A DNA stretch of 46,970 nt. It comes from Clostridiaceae bacterium (GTDB lineage: Bacteria > Bacillota_A > Clostridia > Clostridiales > Clostridiaceae). Below the pieces are notes generated by a model. It had not been told where the DNA came from. It did not search any database and saw only the letters and a program-made list of their open reading frames with translations. The position numbers and the translations under genes are program-made. Shown in pieces: positions 18,072 through 25,918 of this stretch (position 1 is its first letter; every line of letters starts with the position of its first letter). Location of the stretch: positions 1 through 46,970 of the forward strand of contig JAQSXU010000020.1 in NCBI GenBank assembly GCA_029256485.1, in the 5' to 3' direction.

Positions 18072-18142
18072 ATAGATAAGTTAATTAAAGTCCCCCTTTA
18101 ATTAAAGAAAAGCTGTGAATTGTGTTCACAGCTTTTCTTTTC
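18072..18142 (+). ncRNA. Candidate small RNA, C-rich-loop family, copy 1
   Basis: About 71 nt from the predicted start. A perfect 10-bp hairpin (18081-18090 with 18096-18105) shows the loop TCCCC. It is followed directly by an intrinsic terminator with a perfect 16-bp stem (AAAGCTGTGAA core, 18104-18119 with 18125-18140) and a T-rich tail. Three other copies in the window (22573, 32673, 33372) share promoter, hairpin and terminator. There is no open reading frame or start codon with a binding site, so it is probably a regulatory RNA whose loop can pair with G-rich ribosome binding sites. It lacks the extra 5' GATAAACA hairpin seen in copies 2 and 3. Confidence 0.65.
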
Positions 18143-18162
18143 ATAGTTAAGGCTCTCCTATA

Positions 18163-19635
18163 CTATTTAGTTAAATCAATTTTTATTTTATATTGTTGTT
18201 GAATTTCAGGTTCATCTATAATAGGAAGAGCTAGTTTATATTTCTTTGATTTGTCAATTGGAGGCAGTTTTATGGATACAATTTTCTCATCAGCGTTTTC
18301 CAGGATAGCTGTTTCACCATTCTCTGCTCTTTCAATATCATTATAGTTTTCATCCATAATAACTGCCGCATCGATATTTCTATAGGGATATGCACCGTTT
18401 CCTTCTATCTTTAATGTAAACTTGGTTTCATTTTCTGAAGCTTCAATGTTTTTTATTAGAACATCATTATTAGTTCCAACCTTTATTACCTGGTTCACTA
18501 ATTTATCTATGGTTGAAAATTCTCTGGCTTTATCTATATTGAGTACATGTGTAACATTATCAAGAGCATATCCATCTGACTTTTCCTTGGCTGTTACTGG
18601 TCTGCTCTTTGTTATGGTTTCCTGAGGGAGATTGAAATTTGTACTGTTTATTGTAGTTTGTAGTATTGGATAAGAGATATTATTTATATCCAACATCTTA
18701 ATTCCCCACTGTTTAAATATAGGAATTACGGTTAATGACTTCACGTCGGTTAAGTCATTAAGTATCTCTATCTTCCCATCATACTTTTCCTTATTTGATG
18801 AAGAATCTCCAGACTTTGTTTCTAGTATTTTACCTTTATCATTCATTACTATAAAGTCTAAAATGCCATTTCTCATACTTTCATTAGTTTTATTATAAAT
18901 ACCAGAATAATTCAATGTGTTCCCTAAAGGGCTTATTACTATATTATGGATTTTAAGTGTACTGTTCGGTATCTTTATTGTTTTATCCAAGTTGACTACT
19001 CTAGAATTTGTGGGTTTATCACTTTTAGAAACCTTAAATTTGAAATCCCAGGGACCTTTTACATCTCCAAACCACACAACATTTAATTCAACATTTACAG
19101 CATCGGTGAGGCCCAAGTCTGAAATATTTGCATAGGTTACAGTTGTAAGAGTGTTATCATCAACTTTTTTATCCTTACTGCTGCGGCTTCTAATCAACTT
19201 ACCATTAAGCATTATTTCCCCCATATAGCCCACATTTTCTTTAAGGTTCTTACCCTCTTCAGTGGAAGTGATTGCCAGGGTATTATCATCAATAGTTATT
19301 TCGTTTATAGTTATCTTTACTCCATTCTTTTCTACAGATTTATTAACACTGGTTGAAAATTGTTCAAATCTCTCAAAACTCTCCCCCGTATTTCCGTAGC
19401 CTATTAGGTTAAATATTGATTGTACACCTGGAATTGCCTTCACCATGTCTGGACGTATAATCCCTGCCGAAGCTATAACGAAAAGAATTGCAGCTGCAGC
19501 TGCTGCCTTTTTGTATGTCTTTTGGCATTTTTTTAATTTCTTCTCTTTTTTACCTCTTTCGATGCCTCTTTTGATTGCTAGATCTATTCCTTCTGGAACT
19601 TTAATTTCACTTTTTAGATTATCTAAACTATCCAT
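18163..19635 (-). CDS. DUF4179-type membrane anti-sigma-like protein
   Basis: 490 residues: a cytoplasmic N-terminus rich in Lys/Arg (~1-43), one membrane helix (AAAAAAILFVIASAGII, ~44-62) and a large extracytoplasmic beta-rich part with the DUF4179 region at ~60-160 (IPGVQSIFNLIGYG) and further Ig-like domains. It starts five bases after the end of the ECF sigma gene, the standard sigma/anti-sigma arrangement. It is inferred to hold the sigma factor at the membrane until an envelope signal arrives. It lacks a ZAS zinc motif (HxxxCxxC), which is normal for this subgroup. Confidence 0.8.
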   Translation of the reverse strand: MDSLDNLKSEIKVPEGIDLAIKRGIERGKKEKKLKKCQKTYKKAAAAAAILFVIASAGIIRPDMVKAIPGVQSIFNLIGYGNTGESFERFEQFSTSVNKSVEKNGVKITINEITIDDNTLAITSTEEGKNLKENVGYMGEIMLNGKLIRSRSSKDKKVDDNTLTTVTYANISDLGLTDAVNVELNVVWFGDVKGPWDFKFKVSKSDKPTNSRVVNLDKTIKIPNSTLKIHNIVISPLGNTLNYSGIYNKTNESMRNGILDFIVMNDKGKILETKSGDSSSNKEKYDGKIEILNDLTDVKSLTVIPIFKQWGIKMLDINNISYPILQTTINSTNFNLPQETITKSRPVTAKEKSDGYALDNVTHVLNIDKAREFSTIDKLVNQVIKVGTNNDVLIKNIEASENETKFTLKIEGNGAYPYRNIDAAVIMDENYNDIERAENGETAILENADEKIVSIKLPPIDKSKKYKLALPIIDEPEIQQQYKIKIDLTK

Positions 19636-19639
19636 AATA

Positions 19640-20161
19640 CTAAACTATCTCCTCATTCATAAATAATCTTAGCTTTTTTAAAGCCTTATTAAGATAAGTT
19701 TTTATTGTACCTGGGGGGCAGTGAAGCACTTCAGAAATTTCAGTAATGGTAAGATCCTGAAAGTACTTAAGTACTACCACATTCTTATATTTATCTTCCA
19801 GCTTTTCAACGGAATTTAAAATATCAAGCTTTTCATCTACTAAATTGCCTTCGTATAGATTTGAGTCACCTGGCATAACATCTGTTATATACACTACCTT
19901 TTTTCTCTTATTTATAAAGCTTATAGCATTATTAATAAGTATCCTGATTAACCATGTTTTAAAATACTTTGGTTTCTTTAACTTATCTATGGATATATAA
20001 GCCTTATAAACCGTTTCCTGCACTATATCCAGAGCATCCTGCTCATTCTTCACATAGGCAAAAGCAGTTCTATAAAGACCCTCTTTATTAATTTCCACAA
20101 GATATTCAAAAGCTTTTTCATCCCCTGTTATTGCCAGCTTCACTTTATCTTCAATATTCAT
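19640..20161 (-). CDS. ECF (sigma-70 family) RNA polymerase sigma factor
   Basis: 173 residues. Region 2 is at ~10-80 (QDALDIVQETVYKAYI and KTWLIRILINNAI) and region 4 at ~110-165 (YFQDLTITEISEVLHCPPGTIKTYL). This is the SigV/SigW-like group coupled with DUF4179 proteins. It directs transcription of envelope-stress or similar genes, probably including its own operon. The ATG has AAGGGG upstream, and a palindromic ACATGT region lies in the promoter. The following gene is its presumed membrane-bound inhibitor. Confidence 0.88.
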   Translation of the reverse strand: MNIEDKVKLAITGDEKAFEYLVEINKEGLYRTAFAYVKNEQDALDIVQETVYKAYISIDKLKKPKYFKTWLIRILINNAISFINKRKKVVYITDVMPGDSNLYEGNLVDEKLDILNSVEKLEDKYKNVVVLKYFQDLTITEISEVLHCPPGTIKTYLNKALKKLRLFMNEEIV

Positions 20162-20181
20162 AATTAAACCCCTTAAACTTT

Positions 20182-20197
20182 AAATTACATGTAATTT
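20182..20197. promoter_or_regulatory. Palindrome upstream of the ECF sigma gene
   Basis: AAATTACATGTAATTT is a perfect 16-bp inverted repeat 20-35 bp upstream of the sigma start. It may be an operator. The remaining 180 bp up to the next gene is featureless AT-rich DNA. Confidence 0.35.
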
Positions 20198-20378
20198 ACA
20201 TTTTACATCTATTAGACATCAGAAATCATAAAACGGTTTTAAAAATTAAAAAAAATGAGCCATAATGTAGCTCAGAATTTATCATATTTAATTAATAAAT
20301 TGAACAATATTTTTTTTATTCAAAACTTAATCATAAAATCTTTCATGATTATTGAATATTCCAGAGCATATTTTCTCT

Positions 20379-21190
20379 TTACTTCTTCTTATTTACCAGT
20401 AAATTTATTCTGTTCAATTGTCTTTCTATCGCTGCTTTATTACTTCTCCATGCAAAATGTTCTCCAAAGCCTCCATATTCTAATGTAACTATGTCAGGTT
20501 TTGTGATACTTAATACAAATTCTAAAATTTCATAATCTTCTTCATTCATTTCTAAATGATTATCTCTTAATCCAACCTCAGTCATTTTAGTTCCTACTGT
20601 ATGAATTTCTTTAACTTTTTCTAAGGTTAACGCTTTTATGTAATCTCTCACCGGCATATTTAAACCACTGGCAACTACTTTTGCATGTGCTATATCAAGT
20701 ATCAGTCCTATCTCATTTTCAAGAAAAACTCATTTATTAATCTAGGAGAGACAGAGTGTTTGATAGTTTTAGGGTTGTTCATTTCATAGTATTGAGAGTA
20801 TGGTACATTTTCAATCAATAATTCCGCATTTATCTTTTCCTTCCACAGCTTAATAAATGAATCCATGCGACTCTTTACCATTTTATAAGATACTTCCTTT
20901 TCTACCCAATCTGCTTGGTATGTTGCACAATGCACTCCAATAAATTTACAATTACAAAAATCAATTTGCGCGTTAAGTCGTTCCCAATCTATGTGCTGCA
21001 CTTGTGCTGTACCAGTATGCTGAGATATATCTTGTCCAACACCATGTAATAATAACCTGCCATAATTCTTATACTCTTGTGGTAACACTTCATCTAATTT
21101 TGACAAAGAAATTTTCACATAATCTACTGACACCTTTTTTTCATTTATCAATTCTATTAATTCATTTGACAAATTACACCCGATTTTCAT
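20379..21190 (-). pseudogene. Sugar phosphate isomerase/epimerase-like TIM-barrel protein, frameshifted
   Basis: The first part (21190 to ~20735) reads MKIGCNLSNELIELINEKK... with LIENVPYSQY (metal-ligand Glu) and stops at 20708. The second part continues in another frame from LENEIGLILDIAHAKV, with the typical Asp/His, through LEYGGFGEHFAW to 20379. Joined they give a full-length (~270 residue) xylose-isomerase-like TIM barrel, so one gene has been broken. The shift lies in a run of five T in the coding strand (GAGTTTTTC, near 20737); six T would restore the frame. This is either a real homopolymer indel or a sequencing error. The substrate is unknown. Confidence 0.8.
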
Positions 21191-21237
21191 TGATTACCTC
21201 TCCCATTTTGTTCTATTAATAAATTCTTTCTAATTTA

Positions 21238-21837
21238 CTACAATTGTATTACAATATTTTTACCTATTGGTTTATTACTAAATGGTGGATTATACTCTTT
21301 AAAAATAAATTCAATTCCAGAAAGATTATCTGGTAGTGGTGGTGATACAATAAAGTTATAGTGAAAATGTCCATCTCCACCTACTCCGTCAGTTATTCGG
21401 CAATCATATTTTTCACCAATAAATAATTCAAAATGAGGGTGCTGCGACTGATGATCTGATGATTCATTTGTACTATCCCAATCTATATTAAAATTTACAA
21501 TACTGGAGTTAGAGTATTGACGGATAGAAATTATGGAAAAAAATCTATTATTTATTTCAACTGACTTTAATACTGGTAAATTTCTTAGAAATTCCTTCGG
21601 TTCAACTAAAGGTTTGTATATTTTTTCATTCCACAGTGAACCAAATATTGATTTTAATAAGTCCTCATATATGTCAAATTTTTCTGCCCATTTAGAAATG
21701 TATTCAAAAGGCGGATAACCTGGATTTTGGTTTGAAATTTCTTTACGCTGTTTTATTAATTCACAAATTTTCCCATCTATTTGTCTAACTCTTTCATCAT
21801 AGTGATCTGTTGGCCGTTTAAATGGCATTCGTTTCAT
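21238..21837 (-). CDS. Conserved-looking protein of unknown function
   Basis: 199 residues, soluble. The N-terminal helix (HYDERVRQIDGKICELIKQR) looks like the first helix of a chorismate-mutase-type dimer, but the rest of such a domain is absent; the C-terminal ~100 residues are beta-rich (FFSIISIRQYSN, VSPPLP). No recognised motif. GGAGG lies six bases before the ATG. It lies upstream of the frameshifted TIM-barrel gene, possibly in one transcript. Confidence 0.65.
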   Translation of the reverse strand: MKRMPFKRPTDHYDERVRQIDGKICELIKQRKEISNQNPGYPPFEYISKWAEKFDIYEDLLKSIFGSLWNEKIYKPLVEPKEFLRNLPVLKSVEINNRFFSIISIRQYSNSSIVNFNIDWDSTNESSDHQSQHPHFELFIGEKYDCRITDGVGGDGHFHYNFIVSPPLPDNLSGIEFIFKEYNPPFSNKPIGKNIVIQL

Positions 21838-22085
21838 TACTATACCTCCTAAAATACTATCTTTGCCCTTATGTTTATAATTGAATTAATAATCATACTC
21901 ATGTAATATAAGAATTGTAACATATACTTCCATTAAATCCAATACTTCCAAAAATTCATTTTTTTAAAATTATTTTTATAGATAAATAAAAATACAGAAT
22001 ATTAGTCTATACATAAACTAAATATCCTGTATTCACAGCCTGGCTATAAAATTCCAAGTGTAATTGAAATATGTACTTTATATTC

Positions 22086-22469
22086 CTATATGGTAAGTTT
22101 CTTGGCGCCATTTATTAAATCCACCATTTCCCTATAGGCTGGTTTTTCCTTTTCTTTACTTGGCAATTTATCTAAATATACTTTACTCTGGGAATAATTC
22201 TTTTTTAAATACAATTGTACGGCTTTATCCCATCTGTATGAGTTCCAATAGCTCTTTTTGAACATTAATAAAAAGCCTAAAACATCTAATATAGCACCAA
22301 TTATAATTAACGGTGCTGCTACCATTCCTAATAACAATGCAATAGTACCTCCAGCAATGCAGCTGTTTGATATATCCATGGACTTTGTATTTATTCCTAA
22401 TTTTTTTTCTAATTCTATAGCATTTTTTCTTAAATTAGATACACTATTCTTATGATTAAAAACCTTCAT
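22086..22469 (-). CDS. Small membrane protein, unknown function
   Basis: 127 residues with one long hydrophobic hairpin (~50-90, GGTIALLLGMVAAPLIIIGA, then LGFLLMF) flanked by charged ends. The C-terminal KNYSQSKVYLDKLPSKEK looks like half of a tetratricopeptide helix pair. AAGGA is placed before the ATG. No family recognised. The 465 bases between this gene and the next gene hold small-RNA copy 2 and AT-rich sequence. Confidence 0.6.
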   Translation of the reverse strand: MKVFNHKNSVSNLRKNAIELEKKLGINTKSMDISNSCIAGGTIALLLGMVAAPLIIIGAILDVLGFLLMFKKSYWNSYRWDKAVQLYLKKNYSQSKVYLDKLPSKEKEKPAYREMVDLINGAKKLTI

Positions 22470-22510
22470 GCTCCCATTCCTTTACTATAGATATTTCAGT
22501 ATACTACATT

Positions 22511-22566
22511 TATTCACAAAAATATCTTATTTTTGACATTATACTGTCACATAGCTATTATAACAT
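22511..22566 (+). promoter_or_regulatory. PhoB/PhoP-box-like promoter, sRNA copy 2
   Basis: TTCACA (22513), then TGACATT (22534-22540) and TGTCACA (22545-22551) at 11-bp spacing. The -10 is less clear than in the other copies: TAACAT (22561) keeps the 16-base distance, and TATTAT (22556) or TATAAT (22566) are alternatives. Confidence 0.5.
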
Positions 22567-22572
22567 ATAATC

Positions 22573-22692
22573 AGATAAACAAGCTACAACCATTAATTTT
22601 AAGTAATGTTTATCTTAAGATACAAGTTAATTAAAGTCCCCCTTTAATTAAAGAAAAGCTGTGAATTGGGTGCTCACAGCTTTCTTGTTTTT
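22573..22692 (+). ncRNA. Candidate small RNA, C-rich-loop family, copy 2
   Basis: About 118 nt. It has an additional 5' hairpin formed by GATAAACA (22574) and TGTTTATC (22608), then the conserved 10-bp hairpin (22627-22636 with 22642-22651) with loop TCCCC, and a terminator with the AAAGCTGTGA/TCACAGCTTT core ending in TTGTTTTTT. The terminator stem differs from copy 1 by a one-base bulge. The hairpin itself is identical to copy 1, so the loop is more conserved than its surroundings. Confidence 0.6.
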
Positions 22693-22933
22693 TCAATTAA
22701 TTACTTTCCAATGATTTGAAACCCAAATGTCTGTTTTTTCCTTTAAATTTTCCTGGCTTTCGAAAATTTAAGGAATACACATGGGTAGAAAATATTCCAA
22801 TTGACAATTCGCAGCATTACTAATTCTCACCTGAAAAGACCTTTTTATAATATATATTTTTAAAATTTTACTTCTATTACCATCATTGTCTGATAAAATG
22901 ATCATATAGAAATATGCTAAGGAAGTGAACTTC

Positions 22934-23308
22934 ATGACCACAGAACAAATAATTCAATACTGCTGCAGCAAAGATAAATCTTATATAGATTATCCCTTTG
23001 GAGATATTCCAATTTGTATAAAGATAAATAAGAAAATATTTGCTCAAATTTATCCATTGAAACAGGATTATAAAGTTACTTTAAAATGTGATCCCTCATT
23101 TGGAGATTTTTTCAGACAGCAGTATCCAGGGGTTGTTGTAAGAGGATATCATTGTCCACCTGTACAGCAGCCATACTGGAATACTGTGTATATTGATAAA
23201 ATTCCAGATGATGTTCTCTTAACCATGATTGACCATGCTTATGGACAAGTGGTTAAAAGTTTTCCTAAAAAAGTTCAAAGACAAATGTTTGGGATGCCCC
23301 ATTGTTAA
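22934..23308 (+). CDS. MmcQ/YjbR family protein
   Basis: 124 residues, a CyaY-like double-wing fold family. Features are CCSKDKSYIDYPFGD at the start, FAQIYP, LKCDPSF and WNTVYIDKIPDDVL near the end. ATG at 22934 is used because AAGGA lies ten bases before it, whereas the in-frame GTG at 22925 has no spacing. The family is described as DNA-binding by fold; its role is not established. A paralogue is encoded at 35990-36343. Confidence 0.85.
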   Translation: MTTEQIIQYCCSKDKSYIDYPFGDIPICIKINKKIFAQIYPLKQDYKVTLKCDPSFGDFFRQQYPGVVVRGYHCPPVQQPYWNTVYIDKIPDDVLLTMIDHAYGQVVKSFPKKVQRQMFGMPHC

Positions 23309-23399
23309 GAATCCTTATTTACTAAAACTTCACATTTTTGTAATAATGATTCCATATTTCTAAATTATTATATAAATATAGATAAACAACTCCAACTAT

Positions 23400-23507
23400 A
23401 GTGAAACAACTTCAACTATTAACTTATACATTTCCAAAAACTGTTGAGCATTTAGTATTTTGATAAATGTGTAAGTTGAGTTGCAGTAATGTTTCACTTT
23501 TTTATTA
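23400..23507. terminator. Long imperfect inverted repeat, likely terminator
   Basis: AGTGAAACA...ACTTATACATTT (23400-23433) and its near complement ending TGTTTCACT (23462-23498) can form a ~35-bp imperfect stem around a short loop, followed on the plus strand by a T run. It separates the convergent YjbR and MutS2-like genes. The first arm is also preceded by a partial direct repeat (ACAACTCCAACTATAGTGAA). Confidence 0.5.
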
Positions 23508-25475
23508 ATTGTATTCATCCTCATTCCTTTCAATCTTCAATCCTTCCACATGCCTTTTACTCATTATATGATTTTTCTTTCTGTTTTCTTTAGTTTCAAA
23601 AACAATGTCAAAGTCATAGTCTTCCGGATATAGTTCCTTTGTTTCTATATAAAGCGATAGCCTTTTGTGGTTTATTATGAATTTCTTTTGCATTACCATT
23701 ACCCCTAGATCACCCTTGCTGTTTTCAAGCTCACATACAATACCCGTTCTTCCCATAGTGCTGACATAAACATTGTCCCCAAGTTTAAATCTTGGTTCTT
23801 CCTTCTGCTTTTCAGCTATCTTTTTATTTTTTTCAGAAGCCTGAAGCTTTTTAATGCCTTCCTCATGGTTATTAATAGCATTCATGTCAACTATGCTTTT
23901 TTCAATTATCTCACTGTTATAGTCTAGATACTTTTTTTTCTCCTTGTAAGTTATTTCATGGGCTCTTTCAATTATTTCCTTGTTAATGCCAAGCCTCAAG
24001 GCTATGAGAAAAGCATTGCTTTCTCCAGCCTTGCCTATTTTTAATTTATAGGTAGGTTTTAATAAATTCACATCAAACTCCATGCATCCATTCTTGAATC
24101 CCTCTGTTTTTTCCGCAAAGTCTTTTATTTCACTGTAATGTGTAGTAGCAATAATGGTGGCTCCCCTTTTGTATACTTCTTCAAGAACTGCCGTTGCTAT
24201 TCCCATGCCTTCCCCGGGATCAGTGCCTGCTCCAATTTCATCCACAATTACAAGGGTATATTTATCCGAACATTCCATAATGCTGATAATATTTTTAATG
24301 TGGGAAGAGAAGGTGCTCAAATTCTGCTCAATGCTTTGACCATCACCTATATCCACCAATATATCAACAAAAACGGCAAACTCAGAACCTTCCCCAACAG
24401 GTACATGAAGTCCTGATTGTGCCATCATTGTAAGCAGTGCCACAGTTTTCAATGCTACGGTTTTTCCTCCTGTATTAGGTCCTGTTATGACTAATGCTCT
24501 GTAATCTTCACCTATATTAAAATCCAAAGGCACTGCATTTCTTCCAAGAAGAGGGTGTGTTCCTTTGTTTATGCTAATGCGGTTATCTCTGTTAAACTTT
24601 ACACTTCTGCCATCTATTGCCTTGCTGTATTTTGCCTTAGCAAATATAAAATCATAATAAGCCATGGTTTCAATGTTAATAGACAGTTCTCTTTCATTAT
24701 TTTCTACCATTGCTGTAAGTGCAGAAAGTATTTTATAAACCTCTTTCTCTTCTGCGATCCTTAGAATATTCAGTTCATCCTGTGCTTTTTTAACCTCTGA
24801 AGGTTCAATAAAAACTGTAGAGCCGCTGGAAGAACTGTCATGAATGTTTCCATTCAGCACATTTTTATACTGGCTTTTAATAGGAATAACATATCTTCCA
24901 TTTCTCATACTTACCAGGTTATCCTGAAGATAATCTCTATATTTAGGATTCTTAAGCACGCTTTCCAGCTTGTTTTTAACTCTGTCCTCCATAATTGCTA
25001 TCTTCTTTCTTATTCTTGACAATTCAGTGCTGGCTTTGTCTATAACCCTTCCTTGAGCAATGCGTCTTTCAATTTCATCAGCTATATCATCAAGTTCATA
25101 TAAGGACAATGCATAGGTACTTATAGTTGGAGCCTCATTTTCCTTATTCATCATAAATCTCTTAAGTTTTTTACCTTCTCTAAGAAGACCCCATATGGAT
25201 TCCAATTCTTCTGGAAGAAGATTCATTGCTTTTCCTAACTTATCTTTAATATTTTTTATTCCAGTAAGGCTGTGCAGCGGTATGCTGCTGCTTCTATTTA
25301 AAATAACCCTTGCTTCATCTGTTTCCTTCATATACCTTTCAATTACATTAACATCAATATATGGTTCAAGTTTATCCATCATATCCTTTGCCATGTCTGA
25401 TAAAGCGTATCCTTTCAGTGTTTCTTTTATTTCATCAAATTCTAAAACTTCAATAGTATTTTTGTTCAATTTCAT
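23505..25475 (-). CDS. MutS2-like ATPase lacking the Smr domain
   Basis: 656 residues. N-terminal MutS2 core (VLEFDEIKETL), clamp helices and the ATPase domain with Walker A GPNTGGKT (~333), Walker B VIVDEIGAGTDPGEG (~410) and the signature histidine ATTHYSE (~440). After a coiled coil (~510-555) comes a KOW-like segment (FKLGDNVYVSTMGRTG, ~565). The usual C-terminal Smr nuclease domain of ~785-residue MutS2 is absent, so this belongs to the MutSB-type shorter group. MutS2 (RqcU) in Bacillus splits collided ribosomes. The leader upstream carries a uORF and two terminators, which suggests control by translation state. ATG 25475 lies only three bases after GGAGG; TTG 25469 has better spacing. 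Confidence 0.85.
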   Translation of the reverse strand: MKLNKNTIEVLEFDEIKETLKGYALSDMAKDMMDKLEPYIDVNVIERYMKETDEARVILNRSSSIPLHSLTGIKNIKDKLGKAMNLLPEELESIWGLLREGKKLKRFMMNKENEAPTISTYALSLYELDDIADEIERRIAQGRVIDKASTELSRIRKKIAIMEDRVKNKLESVLKNPKYRDYLQDNLVSMRNGRYVIPIKSQYKNVLNGNIHDSSSSGSTVFIEPSEVKKAQDELNILRIAEEKEVYKILSALTAMVENNERELSINIETMAYYDFIFAKAKYSKAIDGRSVKFNRDNRISINKGTHPLLGRNAVPLDFNIGEDYRALVITGPNTGGKTVALKTVALLTMMAQSGLHVPVGEGSEFAVFVDILVDIGDGQSIEQNLSTFSSHIKNIISIMECSDKYTLVIVDEIGAGTDPGEGMGIATAVLEEVYKRGATIIATTHYSEIKDFAEKTEGFKNGCMEFDVNLLKPTYKLKIGKAGESNAFLIALRLGINKEIIERAHEITYKEKKKYLDYNSEIIEKSIVDMNAINNHEEGIKKLQASEKNKKIAEKQKEEPRFKLGDNVYVSTMGRTGIVCELENSKGDLGVMVMQKKFIINHKRLSLYIETKELYPEDYDFDIVFETKENRKKNHIMSKRHVEGLKIERNEDEYN

Positions 25476-25572
25476 TTACCTCCAAATATTTAATAATATT
25501 TAACCGCTGTGAAAAGAAATTTTTCTAATCAATCTGAAGGTAAGCTAGAACTACGGAAGGCATAAATATAAA

Positions 25573-25611
25573 CGAAAAAGGCCATAGTAAACCGATATTA
25601 CTACAGCCTTA
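25573..25611 (-). terminator. Leader terminator T2 before the MutS2-like gene
   Basis: AAGGC (25578-25582) pairs with GCCTT (25606-25610) and TAGTAA with TTACTA inside; on the minus strand it is followed by CCTTTTTCG. It lies 100 bases before the MutS2-like start, so it ends transcripts before the gene unless prevented. Confidence 0.65.
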
Positions 25612-25653
25612 ACTAAATAAATATGCAATTTCCCCATAAATCCTATTTGGGCA

Positions 25654-25678
25654 TAAAAATACCGTGCAAAGGCACGGC
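25654..25678 (-). terminator. Leader terminator T1 before the MutS2-like gene
   Basis: A compact 6-bp GC-rich stem CCGTGC/GCACGG with a four-base loop is followed on the minus strand by TATTTTTAT. Upstream ACACGG (minus 25715-25710) could pair with its first arm CCGTGC and act as antiterminator. Confidence 0.65.
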
Positions 25679-25713
25679 AAACTCACATATATAAAAGGTT
25701 GAATGCTATCCGT

Positions 25714-25815
25714 GTTCTAACTAATATTCTAAAAAATTTCACAGCAAATAAATCTACAGCAATGCAGACTTTTAAAATTTTTTAGAACAACTTATTCAGT
25801 TGATTAGTTTAGAAC
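25714..25815 (-). promoter_or_regulatory. Alternative-pairing leader overlapping a uORF
   Basis: On the minus strand GTTCTAAACTAAT (25815-25803), the end of the uORF, can pair with ATTAGTTAGAAC (25725-25714). Inside this, a perfect 13-bp stem joins 25787-25775 with 25739-25727, and CAACT/AGTTG form a small hairpin (25802-25788). GTTGTTCTAAA occurs twice, giving competing partners. A ribosome held on the uORF would open the outer stem and could release ACACGG to disrupt terminator T1. The layout resembles erm- or vmlR-type attenuators; the mechanism is inferred. Confidence 0.55.
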
Positions 25816-25827
25816 AACCTGGCTCAT
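25804..25827 (-). CDS. Seven-codon leader peptide (uORF) before the MutS2-like gene
   Basis: The sequence encodes MSQVVLN and a stop. AAAGGAG lies eight bases before the ATG, a better site than that of the main gene. Its stop region forms one arm of the leader stem. So short a frame with so strong a site is typical of attenuation peptides, not of a functional product. Confidence 0.55.
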   Translation of the reverse strand: MSQVVLN

Positions 25828-25864
25828 AAAGCACTCTCCTTTATGTTATCTTTTAAATTAGATT

Positions 25865-25905
25865 TTTTACAATGTCATTATATTACATTAACATTGTAAA
25901 AGCAA
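25865..25905 (-). promoter_or_regulatory. Promoter of the MutS2-like leader, within an inverted repeat
   Basis: Minus-strand TTGCTT (25905-25900), a 17-base spacer and TATAAT (25882-25877). An 11-bp perfect inverted repeat (25865-25875 and 25891-25901, TTTTACAATGT on the plus strand) flanks the -10 region and could be an operator. It lies directly after the HIRAN gene stop, so the MutS2-like gene has its own promoter. Confidence 0.6.
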
Positions 25906-25918
25906 TAAAAATTTACCA

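Noticed and set aside
25560..25700. c-di-GMP riboswitch suggested by GGCACGGCAAAC on the plus strand
   Set aside because: The remaining conserved GEMM elements are absent and the sequence is explained by minus-strand terminator T1.
25865..25901. Terminator of the HIRAN gene
   Set aside because: The inverted repeat is not followed by a T run on either strand and overlaps a good promoter, so it is listed as a possible operator.
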